From NCBI GenBank assembly GCA_023665525.1, contig JAMPDT010000001.1:28116-92115 (forward strand): a DNA stretch of 64,000 nucleotides. Direction: 5' to 3'. Source of the DNA: Butyrivibrio sp. Lineage in GTDB: Bacteria; Bacillota; Clostridia; Lachnospirales; Lachnospiraceae. Below are positions 25,212 to 33,934 of this stretch, piece by piece. The position numbers and the translations under genes are program-made. The notes below the pieces were generated by a model, which made no database searches, was not told where the DNA came from, and saw nothing but the letters and a program-made list of their open reading frames with translations. Within the stretch, counting starts at the first letter, position 1. Each line of letters starts with the position of its first letter.

Positions 25212-26249
25212 ATGAAAAAAAGTTTACTGTTTGGAATCGCGGCATTAACGCTCGCTTCTGTGTTTATGGCGTCTGGCTGCGCGATGAAGAAATCCTCAAA
25301 CACCTCAGTAAAATTTACCGTTGCTGAAAATGAAGAAGAAAATGCGAAATACAAAAGCCTTATTGAAAAGTATGCCGGAAAGCAGGGAGAGCAGTATAAG
25401 GTGTATGATAAGATGAAGCATGACGCTGAGTACGGCAGACCGTGGACAGTCAGATATTCGGAGGAGGAGTGGCTTGACGGCGACGGCAGGCTCATAGTGC
25501 CGTTTGACCCTGAGGACTTTTTGAAAACGGAAATTCAAACATATGAAGAAACCGAATATCAGTTCGTTTCTCTTGAAGGCGGGGGAGAGCATTATTATAT
25601 TTCCGATGAAATAGCTGCCAAAGCATCGACCGATGATTTGGCGGAGGCGTTTATGAGCTATGCCTATAACACGGCAGAGCCGATACCGAGAGTATCCGGG
25701 TGGTTTAATCATGAGAGGGATTATGAGCATGCCTTTGCATATGCTCTGTCGCTTAACAATATTTTGGAGGAATGCCTTAGGAGGGATGATTTTGCCGCCG
25801 CTTTTTTTGAAATATATATGTCCGAATCGGAAAATATGCCGGAGCAGTGCGATGAAAGCGGTATTGCATATTATAAAGCGTCAAATAAAATAGGTACTCT
25901 TGATTTGCTTGAGGTTCTTCTTGCCCAGCCCGAGGCATACGGACAGCTGATCGAGGAGCAGCGCGTAGAGCTGGCGGAACGCGTACTGGAAAGGGAAAAG
26001 CAGGGTGAACAGGGCAAGATACATTATGAACAGGGCGACGAGTACAGGACATATTTTTTCGCCTGCATAGCGGGAGAACTGTATTTATCCGCGGATATGG
26101 CGGCGGTACCCGACACGACGGGCGGCTTGGACGGAGTTACGGGAGCCATACGCCGAAACGGCAATCCATGGCTTGACACGCTAAACGCTATGGATCTGAA
26201 CGAGGAGGAATGCCGAATACTCGGAAAATATTTTAGTGACGGCGAATAG
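25212..26249 (+). CDS. Putative lipoprotein, member 1 of a local paralogous family
   Basis: A 345-residue exported protein. The signal peptide ends in a lipobox, FMASGC, so it should be lipid-anchored. The mature part contains the family blocks YKSLIEKYAGKQGEQYKVYD, EEWLDGDGRL, KASTDDLAEAF, LEECLRRDDFAAAFFEIYM and LAQPEAYGQLIEEQRVEL. I recognise no known domain. The blocks recur in the genes at 26283 and 28500, and more weakly at 27220. The ATG at 25212 follows AAAAAGGAGG; an upstream frame extension lacks signal-peptide features. Confidence 0.8.
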   Translation: MKKSLLFGIAALTLASVFMASGCAMKKSSNTSVKFTVAENEEENAKYKSLIEKYAGKQGEQYKVYDKMKHDAEYGRPWTVRYSEEEWLDGDGRLIVPFDPEDFLKTEIQTYEETEYQFVSLEGGGEHYYISDEIAAKASTDDLAEAFMSYAYNTAEPIPRVSGWFNHERDYEHAFAYALSLNNILEECLRRDDFAAAFFEIYMSESENMPEQCDESGIAYYKASNKIGTLDLLEVLLAQPEAYGQLIEEQRVELAERVLEREKQGEQGKIHYEQGDEYRTYFFACIAGELYLSADMAAVPDTTGGLDGVTGAIRRNGNPWLDTLNAMDLNEEECRILGKYFSDGE

Positions 26250-26282
26250 AAACGGTAGATATAACCGCAGGGAGGATTTGGA

Positions 26283-27136
26283 ATGACAAAAAAGTCAGTA
26301 TTTACAGTGATGGCATTGGCATTTGTTTTATTATCCTCTGCGTCGGGCTGTACGATGAAAAGCTCCTCTGGTGCCGTAGCTGAAAACGGCGGAAATTCAC
26401 GGACGAACAGCGAAACGGAGAAGTACTCGGAAGCTGAAACAAAAGAACCTGCCGTATATAAAAGCCTTATAGAAAAGTATGTCGGAGAAACGGGCGATGA
26501 ATATAAGGCTTATGATGAAATTTTAAGATGGGACAGCTATCACGACACGGTTGCGTGTATGCAGCCGTCAAAGCGACGACCGAGGAACTGGCGGAAATAA
26601 GCTTGCTGTTCGCACCTACCTGCGATATGATCGGCGCGGGTCTTGATATTGAACCCGATTTTGAATTTTTTGTAAGAAAAAGCAATGCCTTGGAGGAATG
26701 CCTCCGAAGGAACGATTTCGCCGCCGAATATCTTGAAATATATATGGCGGAGTCGGAGAATATCCCGGTATATTATGAGGGCATGGCGGAAAGCGAATAC
26801 GCCGCCGGCAATAACAAAATAAAAACGCTTAATGCGATTGAACTCATACTGGCGCAGCCGGAGGCATATGAGCAACTGTCGGAGGTAAATCGTGCGACGC
26901 TTGTAAAACGCGTGATAGAAAGAGAAAAAAACGGGAACCAAGGAGCCTTTTTTTACACACCCGTAAAAGAAAGCTATACCTCCTTCTTTTTGTCCTGTAT
27001 CACGGGAGATTCGTATATTTCGGGAACTACGGGAGAATGCGTTTGGGAAACCAATCCGTGGATTAAAGCCGTAAACGAGATGGAGCTGACAGAGGACGAG
27101 CGGAGCGTAGCTGACAAATATTTAGGCGGCGATTAA
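26283..27136 (+). pseudogene. Lipoprotein family member 2, disrupted by internal deletion and frameshift
   Basis: The first part (26283-26600) encodes a signal peptide with lipobox SSASGC and the family block YKSLIEKYVGETGDEYKAYDE, then leaves frame after VACMQPS. The rest continues in another frame from about 26555 with VKATTEELAEISLLF, LEECLRRNDFAAEYLEIYM and LAQPEAYEQLSEV up to 27136. Compared with the paralogue at 28500, about 50 residues between VACM and the KA(S/T)T block are missing. The break lies in GTATGCAGCCGTCAAAGC near 26557-26575, where a short GCA match may have joined the ends. It is probably a recent pseudogene. Confidence 0.8.
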
Positions 27137-27219
27137 AGGCAGAGATATTTTGCTGATGTATGATGATTAGTAATAGATTATGTAAATATAAAAATATCAA
27201 AAATGGGAGGTACATAATT

Positions 27220-28473
27220 ATGAAAACAAAAATAATAGGTTTTTGTATCATATTGCTATGGATTTTTAGCGGAGCCGTTAAATCTTACAGTGCCGAAGCT
27301 GCATATGTACAGGAATTATCAACGAATACAGAAACAGATATTGTATATGATGCGGAAAGCTGGTACTCGAACGGAGAAGTGAAGTTTGCCATAAACATTT
27401 TTGATGAGGAGTGGAGGGAATTAAACAGTAAGGAAGAAATGCTGGCTGCCTGTCAGATTCCCGTCAGTCTTTTAAATAAGCTTTCCACATATGAATTGCT
27501 TAAGCTTTCGGAAGAATATCCTATGCTTGGAGATATTTATACCGGCAATACGATGGAGGAAGGGTTTCAATATGTTGTTAATTCTTTTAATGGGTTAAGG
27601 GCTCTTTTGGAACGTGAAGATTGTCTGAAAGTAGTATGTGAGGAATATAAAAATTTATTGATTCCCAAAGAAAAAATGATAACGTATAAAGAATGCAATA
27701 CGGAGGAAGAAAAAGTAGAATATTTTAATGAGATACTGCAAAACGACGACTTGCTAAGAAAAGCGCTTGATGATTCAAAAGCTTCTATTAGATGTGATTT
27801 GCTTGAAATGATAATGCTTGATAAAACTACTGTGGATAATGTAGAATTATTGCTTGAAACCATAACGGATAAAGCGGATGAGAAAGAAAATGCAGAGTGC
27901 TTTGAATTTACGAATAAAAGCGTGTATTTATCTGAAATGAAAGAAAGTATGCTGTCGAAGGCTTCGGCATATTATGCATTGGAAACTAATAACAATACAA
28001 CAACTAAGACATTATATTGGAGAGGTGTTGCAATTAATGTTATTGTCGATGATAATCCCAGTTATAATACATATGATGAAGCATTGCGAGCAATTGCTTA
28101 TTGGAAGAATGATGGTGTAACTTTGGTTAGTGTGGGATGTCGAGAGTCTAATTGTCATTCATATGCATGGCTTACCAGAATATTTCCGAGTTCATCGCAT
28201 AAATATCTTTTAAATAGTGTACCCGACGGACTTATGAAAGAATGTGTTAAATATTATAAGCCGATAAAAAACAGTATTGCATATAAAGTTCAACATTCTG
28301 CGGTTGTAGTAGATGAAACCAATATGAGATATGAAAACGGAAAATATGTGTATGATCCTATTGTTATTGCAAAATGGGCAGGAGGACCGGTTGTAAAAGG
28401 ACCTATGAGCGTAGGCAATTATGCTATGAGTCATGACGAGATATATGGATATTATGTATATAATGATTTATAA
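27220..28473 (+). CDS. Secreted protein with lipoprotein-family N-half and cysteine-peptidase-like C-half
   Basis: A 417-residue protein with a signal peptide (about 1-25, ending SYSAEA) but no lipobox cysteine. The N-terminal half shares the pattern of the neighbouring lipoproteins (EEGFQYVVNSFNGLRALLEREDCLKVV). The C-terminal half has SVGCRESNCHSYAWLTRIF and, about 60 residues later, VQHSAVVV: a cysteine in NCHSYAW and a histidine in QHSAVV, arranged like papain-fold NlpC/CHAP-type amidases or peptidases. Function is inferred only from those motifs. ATG 27220 follows GGGAGG. It is more AT-rich than its neighbours, suggesting a separate history. Confidence 0.7.
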   Translation: MKTKIIGFCIILLWIFSGAVKSYSAEAAYVQELSTNTETDIVYDAESWYSNGEVKFAINIFDEEWRELNSKEEMLAACQIPVSLLNKLSTYELLKLSEEYPMLGDIYTGNTMEEGFQYVVNSFNGLRALLEREDCLKVVCEEYKNLLIPKEKMITYKECNTEEEKVEYFNEILQNDDLLRKALDDSKASIRCDLLEMIMLDKTTVDNVELLLETITDKADEKENAECFEFTNKSVYLSEMKESMLSKASAYYALETNNNTTTKTLYWRGVAINVIVDDNPSYNTYDEALRAIAYWKNDGVTLVSVGCRESNCHSYAWLTRIFPSSSHKYLLNSVPDGLMKECVKYYKPIKNSIAYKVQHSAVVVDETNMRYENGKYVYDPIVIAKWAGGPVVKGPMSVGNYAMSHDEIYGYYVYNDL

Positions 28474-28499
28474 AAATAAAAGAGTGAGGATAATTGATT

Positions 28500-29399
28500 A
28501 TGAAAAAAATATCGTTATTTGTATGTATAACATCGCTGCTTCTTATGCTTGCGGGCTGCGCGGCAAACGAAGCCTCAAACACCGAGCCTGTGCCCGAAGC
28601 GTCGGAGGAAAAAACCTCCGGGAACGAAGCTCAGGGCGCTGCGAGGTACAAGAGCCTTATTGACAAGTATGTCGGAAAAGCGGGAATGGGATATAAAGCG
28701 TATGACGAAATAATGAAATGGGACGGTCGGCACGGCACGGCTGCCTGTATGCATTCGGCGGAGGAATGGCTTGGTTCGGACGGACGCTTAAGACCGCCCT
28801 TTGACTGTGACGAGGTTATGAGGGAGGGCGCCACCGCCTACGCGCATTTTTATGTTCCCGACGAGCTGGCAGTAAAGGCGTCCACCGACGAATTGACGGA
28901 TATATGTCTGCGCTATTCTGCCATGTACACCTTGTTTTCGCTGAATGATATTGAATATTCCTGCTTTGAGCTTATGGTAAGGCACAGCAATGCCATGGAG
29001 GAATCGCTGAGAAGAGATGATTTCGCGGGCGAATATTTTGAAAGATATATGAGGTATTCGCAAAATCCGAAGGAGGTTCCCGAATATTTTGAGAACGCAG
29101 AGGACGGCTATTCCGTATATGACGAAAGGAAAAATATACTCAATTTCATTGAAATTGTTTTGGCGCAGGCTGAGGCATATGAGCAGCTCACGGAGCAGGA
29201 GCGGGAACAGCTTGTAAGGGAGGCGGCAAAAAACGGCAAAGCGTCCCGCAAATCCTTCTTTTTTGCGTGCATTACGGGCGAATACTATATGTCGGACAAG
29301 TCGGGCGAATGCATATGGGGGAAAAATCCTTGGCTTGAAACGATAGATTCAATGGAATTTACAGAGGAGGAGCAAGGAGTACTGAAAGAATACTTTTGA
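28500..29399 (+). CDS. Putative lipoprotein, member 4 of the local family
   Basis: A 299-residue protein with lipobox MLAGCA. It contains the family blocks YKSLIDKYVGKAGMGYKAYDE, EEWLGSDGRL, KASTDELTDICLRY, MEESLRRDDFAGEYFERYM and LAQAEAYEQLTEQEREQL, and ends with a CIWGKNPWLETIDSMEFTEEE tail shared with member 2. No known domain. It serves as the intact template for judging the deletion in the gene at 26283. Confidence 0.78.
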   Translation: MKKISLFVCITSLLLMLAGCAANEASNTEPVPEASEEKTSGNEAQGAARYKSLIDKYVGKAGMGYKAYDEIMKWDGRHGTAACMHSAEEWLGSDGRLRPPFDCDEVMREGATAYAHFYVPDELAVKASTDELTDICLRYSAMYTLFSLNDIEYSCFELMVRHSNAMEESLRRDDFAGEYFERYMRYSQNPKEVPEYFENAEDGYSVYDERKNILNFIEIVLAQAEAYEQLTEQEREQLVREAAKNGKASRKSFFFACITGEYYMSDKSGECIWGKNPWLETIDSMEFTEEEQGVLKEYF

Positions 29400-29404
29400 C
29401 TGCG

Positions 29405-29430
29405 TCGGCGCGTGAAACGCGCCGAATTTT
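29405..29430 (+). terminator. Terminator of the lipoprotein cluster
   Basis: TCGGCGCGT, loop GAA, ACGCGCCGA, then ATTTT. Confidence 0.75.
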
Positions 29431-29522
29431 ACGTGAATTGCATATTTTGAATAAATTTACTGTCGAATTTTGCCTTTTTATATGCTAAAATAATATAGGG
29501 TTTGGGAGCAGAGGAGAGGCAT

Positions 29523-31592
29523 ATGAATTTTGGCTTTATTGGACAGATTTTATCCGAAATAATAATATTTTTGTGCTATGCCGCAGTATGCGTTTCGCTT
29601 ATGAAGCGCAGGCTCGGCATAAAAGCCGCCGCCGCGGCTTTGGTCGGGCTTTCTGCCGCCTCGGTCACGGCTTGCGCGGTAATCTATAACGTTTCCCATG
29701 ATTTAATGCTTGTGCTGACGCTTTTGCCCGTGACGGCATATCTGCCGTTTTCGGTCGGAATTTATCTGCTCGGAGAGGGCGGCTTGTTTCGGAGCGCCCT
29801 TATATGTGCGGTGGGAGTGTGGTACGCGTTTATGCTCAAAACGGCGGAGAAAATCATTTCGACGCTTGCTTTGAAAATATCCGCGCTTTCGGGAACCGCA
29901 AGGGATATTGCGGCTGTCGCCGCGGTTCTTGCCGCAGCGTTGGGACTTCTTTTTTATCTGATAAAATATCTGCGCGCCCCGTTTCGCAAATACGTTGAGA
30001 AAAATCGGCGGGAATGCTTTGTAATAAGCGTCCCGACGCTTATGGTGCTCTTGCTTTTTTCATATTTTCTCGAAAGCGCCGCGAATCTGACGGTGCTGAT
30101 TCTGCTGCTTGCAACCTCGGTTACCGTATTTATGATAATAAGCAGGCTTTTTGTTTTCTCTGCCAAGGCAGATGAGATGAGAGAGTCGAAAAGGCTTGTT
30201 TCGGAGCAGATGGAGCTTCAAAGACATGAGTATGAAAAGCTTTATCGGAAAAACGAGGCGGGCAGAATATACAGGCACGATATGAGGCACAACCTTTCCG
30301 TGCTTGAGCAGCTTGCCCAAAAGGGAGATACGCAGAGCCTGCTAAGCTATATAGGCGGGCTTAAGGGCGCGCTGTCCGAAACAGGGCAGGAATGCTTCTG
30401 TGAAAATCCCGCGGTCAACGCCGTTTTGTCGTCCTGCATTTCACGCGCGAGGGAGGCGGGGTGCAGGGTCAACGCGAATATCCTTATGCCGAGGGAGCTG
30501 CCGTTTGACGAAATCGACATATGCGCGCTGCTTGCAAACGCGTTGGACAACGCGCTTAACGCCTGTCTCAAGCAGGAGGAGGGCGGCAGATACATCAATA
30601 TAGAGGCGGAGCTTCTCGATAACCGCAGAGCTGTTATTGCGGTGGTAAATCCCTGTACGGAAAATATGGAATTTGACGCGGAGGGCTTTCCGATAAAGCA
30701 GTCGGTCGAGGGACACGGCGTGGGCTTAAGGAGCATAGGCGCAGTCGCCGCCAAGTACAACGGCTTTTTCAAATGCGAATGCGGCGGAGGAAGGTTCAGC
30801 CTTAGGTCGGTGCTGTTCGCGGGCGGAAGGACGGCGGCGGGCGCGCCTGCCAAGAAACGGACACCATGGATAAGGCTCGCGGTATGCGCGCTGATTCTTA
30901 TCGGCGGCTCTATCGTGCTCGCGAGCTTTATCCCGATTTCGCCGCAGACGCTTGAGAGCGCGCCCCTGTCGGTTTCGTGGATTAAATACATAAACGTCGG
31001 CTGGGGCGACAGCAAGGCAAAGGGAGAGATCCCCGAATTTTCGGGGGACGGCTCCGAGGAAATCAACAGCGCGGCTGACGCTTATGTAAAGGAAATGCGC
31101 GGAGAGTTTCTTTGGTACCTGCTTAGGAGGTACGACGGGTATGTCAGCGGGGACATAGCTTACACGGTTATCAGGAATGACGAAAGCCTGTTTTCGCTGA
31201 GATTCGACGCGACCGTAAACGCGGGAGGCTCGGGTCAGTGCTCGCGCTTCGTCACCCTTGACAAGAAAAGCGGAAGCATTCTTAAGCTTTCGGAGCTTTT
31301 TGAGGAAAACGGCGACTACGTGGGAATCATAAGCGGCGAAATCCTGAGACAGATGAAGGAGCGAAAGGAAAACGGCGAGGGGGATTATTTCATACCCGGA
31401 GGAATATGGAGCGAGGACGAATGCTTTAAGCGGATAGACGAGGAGCAGAATTTTTACATAAACGATGGGAACGAGCTGGTGATTGTGTTCGACGAGTACG
31501 AGGTTGCTCCGGGCAAAATGGGAATGCCCGAATTTGTCATTCCCTCGGGGCTTTTGGAAGGTATTGCCGTCCGTTTGGATTTTGCGGAATGA
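29523..31592 (+). CDS. Sensor histidine kinase (GHKL) with C-terminal RsiV-like extracytoplasmic domain
   Basis: About 689 residues. Six or so membrane helices fill residues 5-215. The cytoplasmic kinase follows: phosphoacceptor YRHDMRHNL, N-box LLANALDNALNAC and G-box GHGVGLRSI, as in AgrC/NatK-type GHKL kinases. A further membrane helix (about 452-472, LAVCALILIGGSIVLASF) is followed by an outward domain of about 215 residues whose parts YTVIRNDESLFSLRF, SRFVTLDKKSGSILKLSELF and FYINDGNELVIVFDEYEVAPG match the DUF4163/DUF3298 fold of anti-sigma factor RsiV. Start ATG follows GAGGAGAGG. The cognate regulator is 25 bases downstream. Confidence 0.82.
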   Translation: MNFGFIGQILSEIIIFLCYAAVCVSLMKRRLGIKAAAAALVGLSAASVTACAVIYNVSHDLMLVLTLLPVTAYLPFSVGIYLLGEGGLFRSALICAVGVWYAFMLKTAEKIISTLALKISALSGTARDIAAVAAVLAAALGLLFYLIKYLRAPFRKYVEKNRRECFVISVPTLMVLLLFSYFLESAANLTVLILLLATSVTVFMIISRLFVFSAKADEMRESKRLVSEQMELQRHEYEKLYRKNEAGRIYRHDMRHNLSVLEQLAQKGDTQSLLSYIGGLKGALSETGQECFCENPAVNAVLSSCISRAREAGCRVNANILMPRELPFDEIDICALLANALDNALNACLKQEEGGRYINIEAELLDNRRAVIAVVNPCTENMEFDAEGFPIKQSVEGHGVGLRSIGAVAAKYNGFFKCECGGGRFSLRSVLFAGGRTAAGAPAKKRTPWIRLAVCALILIGGSIVLASFIPISPQTLESAPLSVSWIKYINVGWGDSKAKGEIPEFSGDGSEEINSAADAYVKEMRGEFLWYLLRRYDGYVSGDIAYTVIRNDESLFSLRFDATVNAGGSGQCSRFVTLDKKSGSILKLSELFEENGDYVGIISGEILRQMKERKENGEGDYFIPGGIWSEDECFKRIDEEQNFYINDGNELVIVFDEYEVAPGKMGMPEFVIPSGLLEGIAVRLDFAE

Positions 31593-31617
31593 AAAAGCGT
31601 GCGGCGAGGTGGATAAA

Positions 31618-32349
31618 TTGATTGACATTTGTATATTGGACGATAAACTTGAAAACACGGAGATGCTCGCGCAGTACGCCGCCCGCTTCTGCGAAAGCCA
31701 TGCCGAGCTGTCGCTCAGGCTCCAAAGCTTTACCTCCTGCGCGGAGCTGCTTAAGCATATGAATAAATACGGCGGCTTCGATTTGTACCTGCTCGACGTT
31801 ATTATGCCCGATATGACGGGCGTGGAGCTTGCGAAGCTTATACGCAAAAGAGGGGAGCCCGCGGAGATTATTTTTCTCACGGTTTCCCGCGAATACGCGG
31901 TGGAGGCGTTTGAGGTAAAGGCTTCGGGCTACCTGCTCAAGCCGTTCAAGTTCGACGCCTTTAACGAGGCGGTGCTGTCCTGCCTGAAAAAGCTTTGCGT
32001 CGGGGAAAAACAGGAGATCCTGCTCGAAACCAACGACGGGATCCGAAGACTGCGGCTGCGTGAGCTGGTGTTGGTGGAAAGCTTCAACCATACGCGCGCG
32101 CTTTCGCTTTCCGACGGCACGGTGCTGAAGACCTCGGTTACGCTTTACGCGCTGCTTGAAAGACTGAGGGGCTACAAGCAGTTTTATATGCCGCACAGGG
32201 CGTACATAATAAATATGGACTATGTGACGGGCATCAGGAAAAGCGGCGTGCTGATGACGGATAACCGGGAAATTCCCGTCGCGCGCTCAAAGCTTGCCGA
32301 GCTTAAAACCATTTTTTCGGACTATTTCCTAAAGGGAACCTCGGTATGA
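31618..32349 (+). CDS. LytTR-family response regulator
   Basis: About 243 residues. The receiver domain has ICILDD (acidic pair), LYLLDVIMPDMTG with phospho-acceptor aspartate near residue 60, and KASGYLLKPF with the conserved lysine. The C-terminal LytTR DNA-binding domain begins near 140 (ILLETNDGIRRLRL...) and includes FYMPHRAYIINMDYV. It pairs with the upstream kinase. The TTG at 31618 is eight bases after GAGG; a GTG at 31609 is the alternative. Confidence 0.88.
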   Translation: MIDICILDDKLENTEMLAQYAARFCESHAELSLRLQSFTSCAELLKHMNKYGGFDLYLLDVIMPDMTGVELAKLIRKRGEPAEIIFLTVSREYAVEAFEVKASGYLLKPFKFDAFNEAVLSCLKKLCVGEKQEILLETNDGIRRLRLRELVLVESFNHTRALSLSDGTVLKTSVTLYALLERLRGYKQFYMPHRAYIINMDYVTGIRKSGVLMTDNREIPVARSKLAELKTIFSDYFLKGTSV

Positions 32350-32367
32350 GCAAAATAAGCGGCTTCG

Positions 32368-32396
32368 TTGACACAAACGCTCCGATATGCTATATT
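32368..32396 (+). promoter_or_regulatory. Promoter of the binding protein/hybrid kinase genes
   Basis: TTGACA (32368-32373), 17 bases, TATATT (32391-32396), 35 bases before the binding-protein gene. The -35 box is a full consensus match. Confidence 0.75.
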
Positions 32397-32431
32397 ATGG
32401 AGAATAAAAATAACTTTTAAAGAGGACAAAA

Positions 32432-33892
32432 ATGAAAAAAAAATCAATTTGCGGACTTATGGCTGCCGTCATGACCGCGGCTGCCTTTCTTTGCGGCTGC
32501 GGAAGCGGCAAGGAGGGCTTTGACGGGCTTTTGGACAAAAACAATCCCGTCACGATAAAAATATGGCACTATTACAACGGCGTGCAGCAAACGCAGTTTG
32601 ACGAGATGGTTTCGGAGTTTAACGATACGGTCGGCAGCGAAAAGGGGATTTACGTGGAGGCATATTCCAAAAATTCCGTTTCCGAGCTTGCGGACAGCGT
32701 GCTTGCCTCGGTAAAAAAGGAAGCCGGAGCGGAGGAAGCGCCCGATATTTTCGGAACATACGCGGAAACGGCGTATCAGATAGATAAGCTCGATATGCTT
32801 GCCGATTTGAACAAATATTTTTCCGAGGAGGAAAAGGCGGAATATGTGAGCGAGTACATAGAGGAGGGCGTTTTCTCGGACGACGGCTCGCTTAAAATTT
32901 TTCCGACGGCAAAAAGCACGGAGGTAATGATACTTAACCTTACGGACTGGAAGGACTTTGCCGCCGCCGAGGGCGTTTCCTACGACGATATGGCGACTTG
33001 GGAGGGTCTCAGCGTCGTGGCGGAAAAATACTACAACTACACTGATGCTCTGACTCCCGACGTTGAAAACGACGGCAGGGCGTTTTTCGGGCGCGATTCC
33101 GTTGCAAATTATATGCTTATCGGCGCAAAGCAGCTCGGGTGCGCCTTCGTGCAGGCGGACGGCGGCGACGTTAAGGTAAGCGCGGACAAGGCAGCGGTCA
33201 GGAAGCTTTGGGACAATTACTACGTGCCCTATGTCAAGGGCTATTACGCCGCGGAGGGCCGTTTCAGAAGCGACGACGTAAAAACGGGCACGGTTGTCGC
33301 TATGATATGCTCAACTACGGGGGCGGCTTATTATCCCTCGGAGGTAACAGTGGGAGATGACGACGCATATCCTATTGAAAATATCGTTTTTAAGGTGCCA
33401 AATTTCGAGGGGACGGAGCCTTACGTCGTACAGCAGGGCGCAGGAATGTCCGTGATCAAATCGAATGAGAAAAAGGAGTACGCGAGCGCGGTATTCTTAA
33501 AATGGTTCACCATGGAGGAGCGGAACATACGCTTTTCGGCAAATTCGGGCTATCTGCCCGTGAAAAAGGCGGCAAACGACGTGGGAAAGATTTTTTCGAC
33601 GGAGGGCGTTGACGAGGTAGGCGCTACCATGCTCGGCACGTTCAAAATTGCGATTGAGGAAATCAAAGCCTGCTCGCTTTATACAAGCCCGCCCTTTGAT
33701 AAGTCCGCTCAGACAAGGGATTTCATAGGCGACGCGATCGAGACCTCCGCCAAGGAGGATTACAGGACGGCGCGGGAACGCATAGACGCGGGCGAGGAGC
33801 GCGGTAAGGTGCTGGAGGAGTATATTTCCGACGCGGCGTTCGATTCGTGGTACGAAGCGTTTTCGCAGGGGCTGGATTCCGCCGCCAAATAG
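32432..33892 (+). CDS. Extracellular solute-binding lipoprotein (family 1)
   Basis: A 486-residue lipoprotein; the signal peptide ends FLCGCG. The mature protein has the family 1 pattern (VTIKIWHYYNGVQQTQFDEMV, APDIFGTYAETAY, MLADLNKYF, and the WF/SGYLPV region near the C-terminus) of ABC sugar-binding proteins. There are no ABC permease or ATPase genes here; instead a hybrid histidine kinase starts 42 bases later. It could be a ligand-binding partner of that kinase rather than a transporter component. Confidence 0.85.
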   Translation: MKKKSICGLMAAVMTAAAFLCGCGSGKEGFDGLLDKNNPVTIKIWHYYNGVQQTQFDEMVSEFNDTVGSEKGIYVEAYSKNSVSELADSVLASVKKEAGAEEAPDIFGTYAETAYQIDKLDMLADLNKYFSEEEKAEYVSEYIEEGVFSDDGSLKIFPTAKSTEVMILNLTDWKDFAAAEGVSYDDMATWEGLSVVAEKYYNYTDALTPDVENDGRAFFGRDSVANYMLIGAKQLGCAFVQADGGDVKVSADKAAVRKLWDNYYVPYVKGYYAAEGRFRSDDVKTGTVVAMICSTTGAAYYPSEVTVGDDDAYPIENIVFKVPNFEGTEPYVVQQGAGMSVIKSNEKKEYASAVFLKWFTMEERNIRFSANSGYLPVKKAANDVGKIFSTEGVDEVGATMLGTFKIAIEEIKACSLYTSPPFDKSAQTRDFIGDAIETSAKEDYRTARERIDAGEERGKVLEEYISDAAFDSWYEAFSQGLDSAAK

Positions 33893-33934
33893 CCGTTTGC
33901 CCCGAAATTTCGGACGATGGGAAGATGTGTATAT

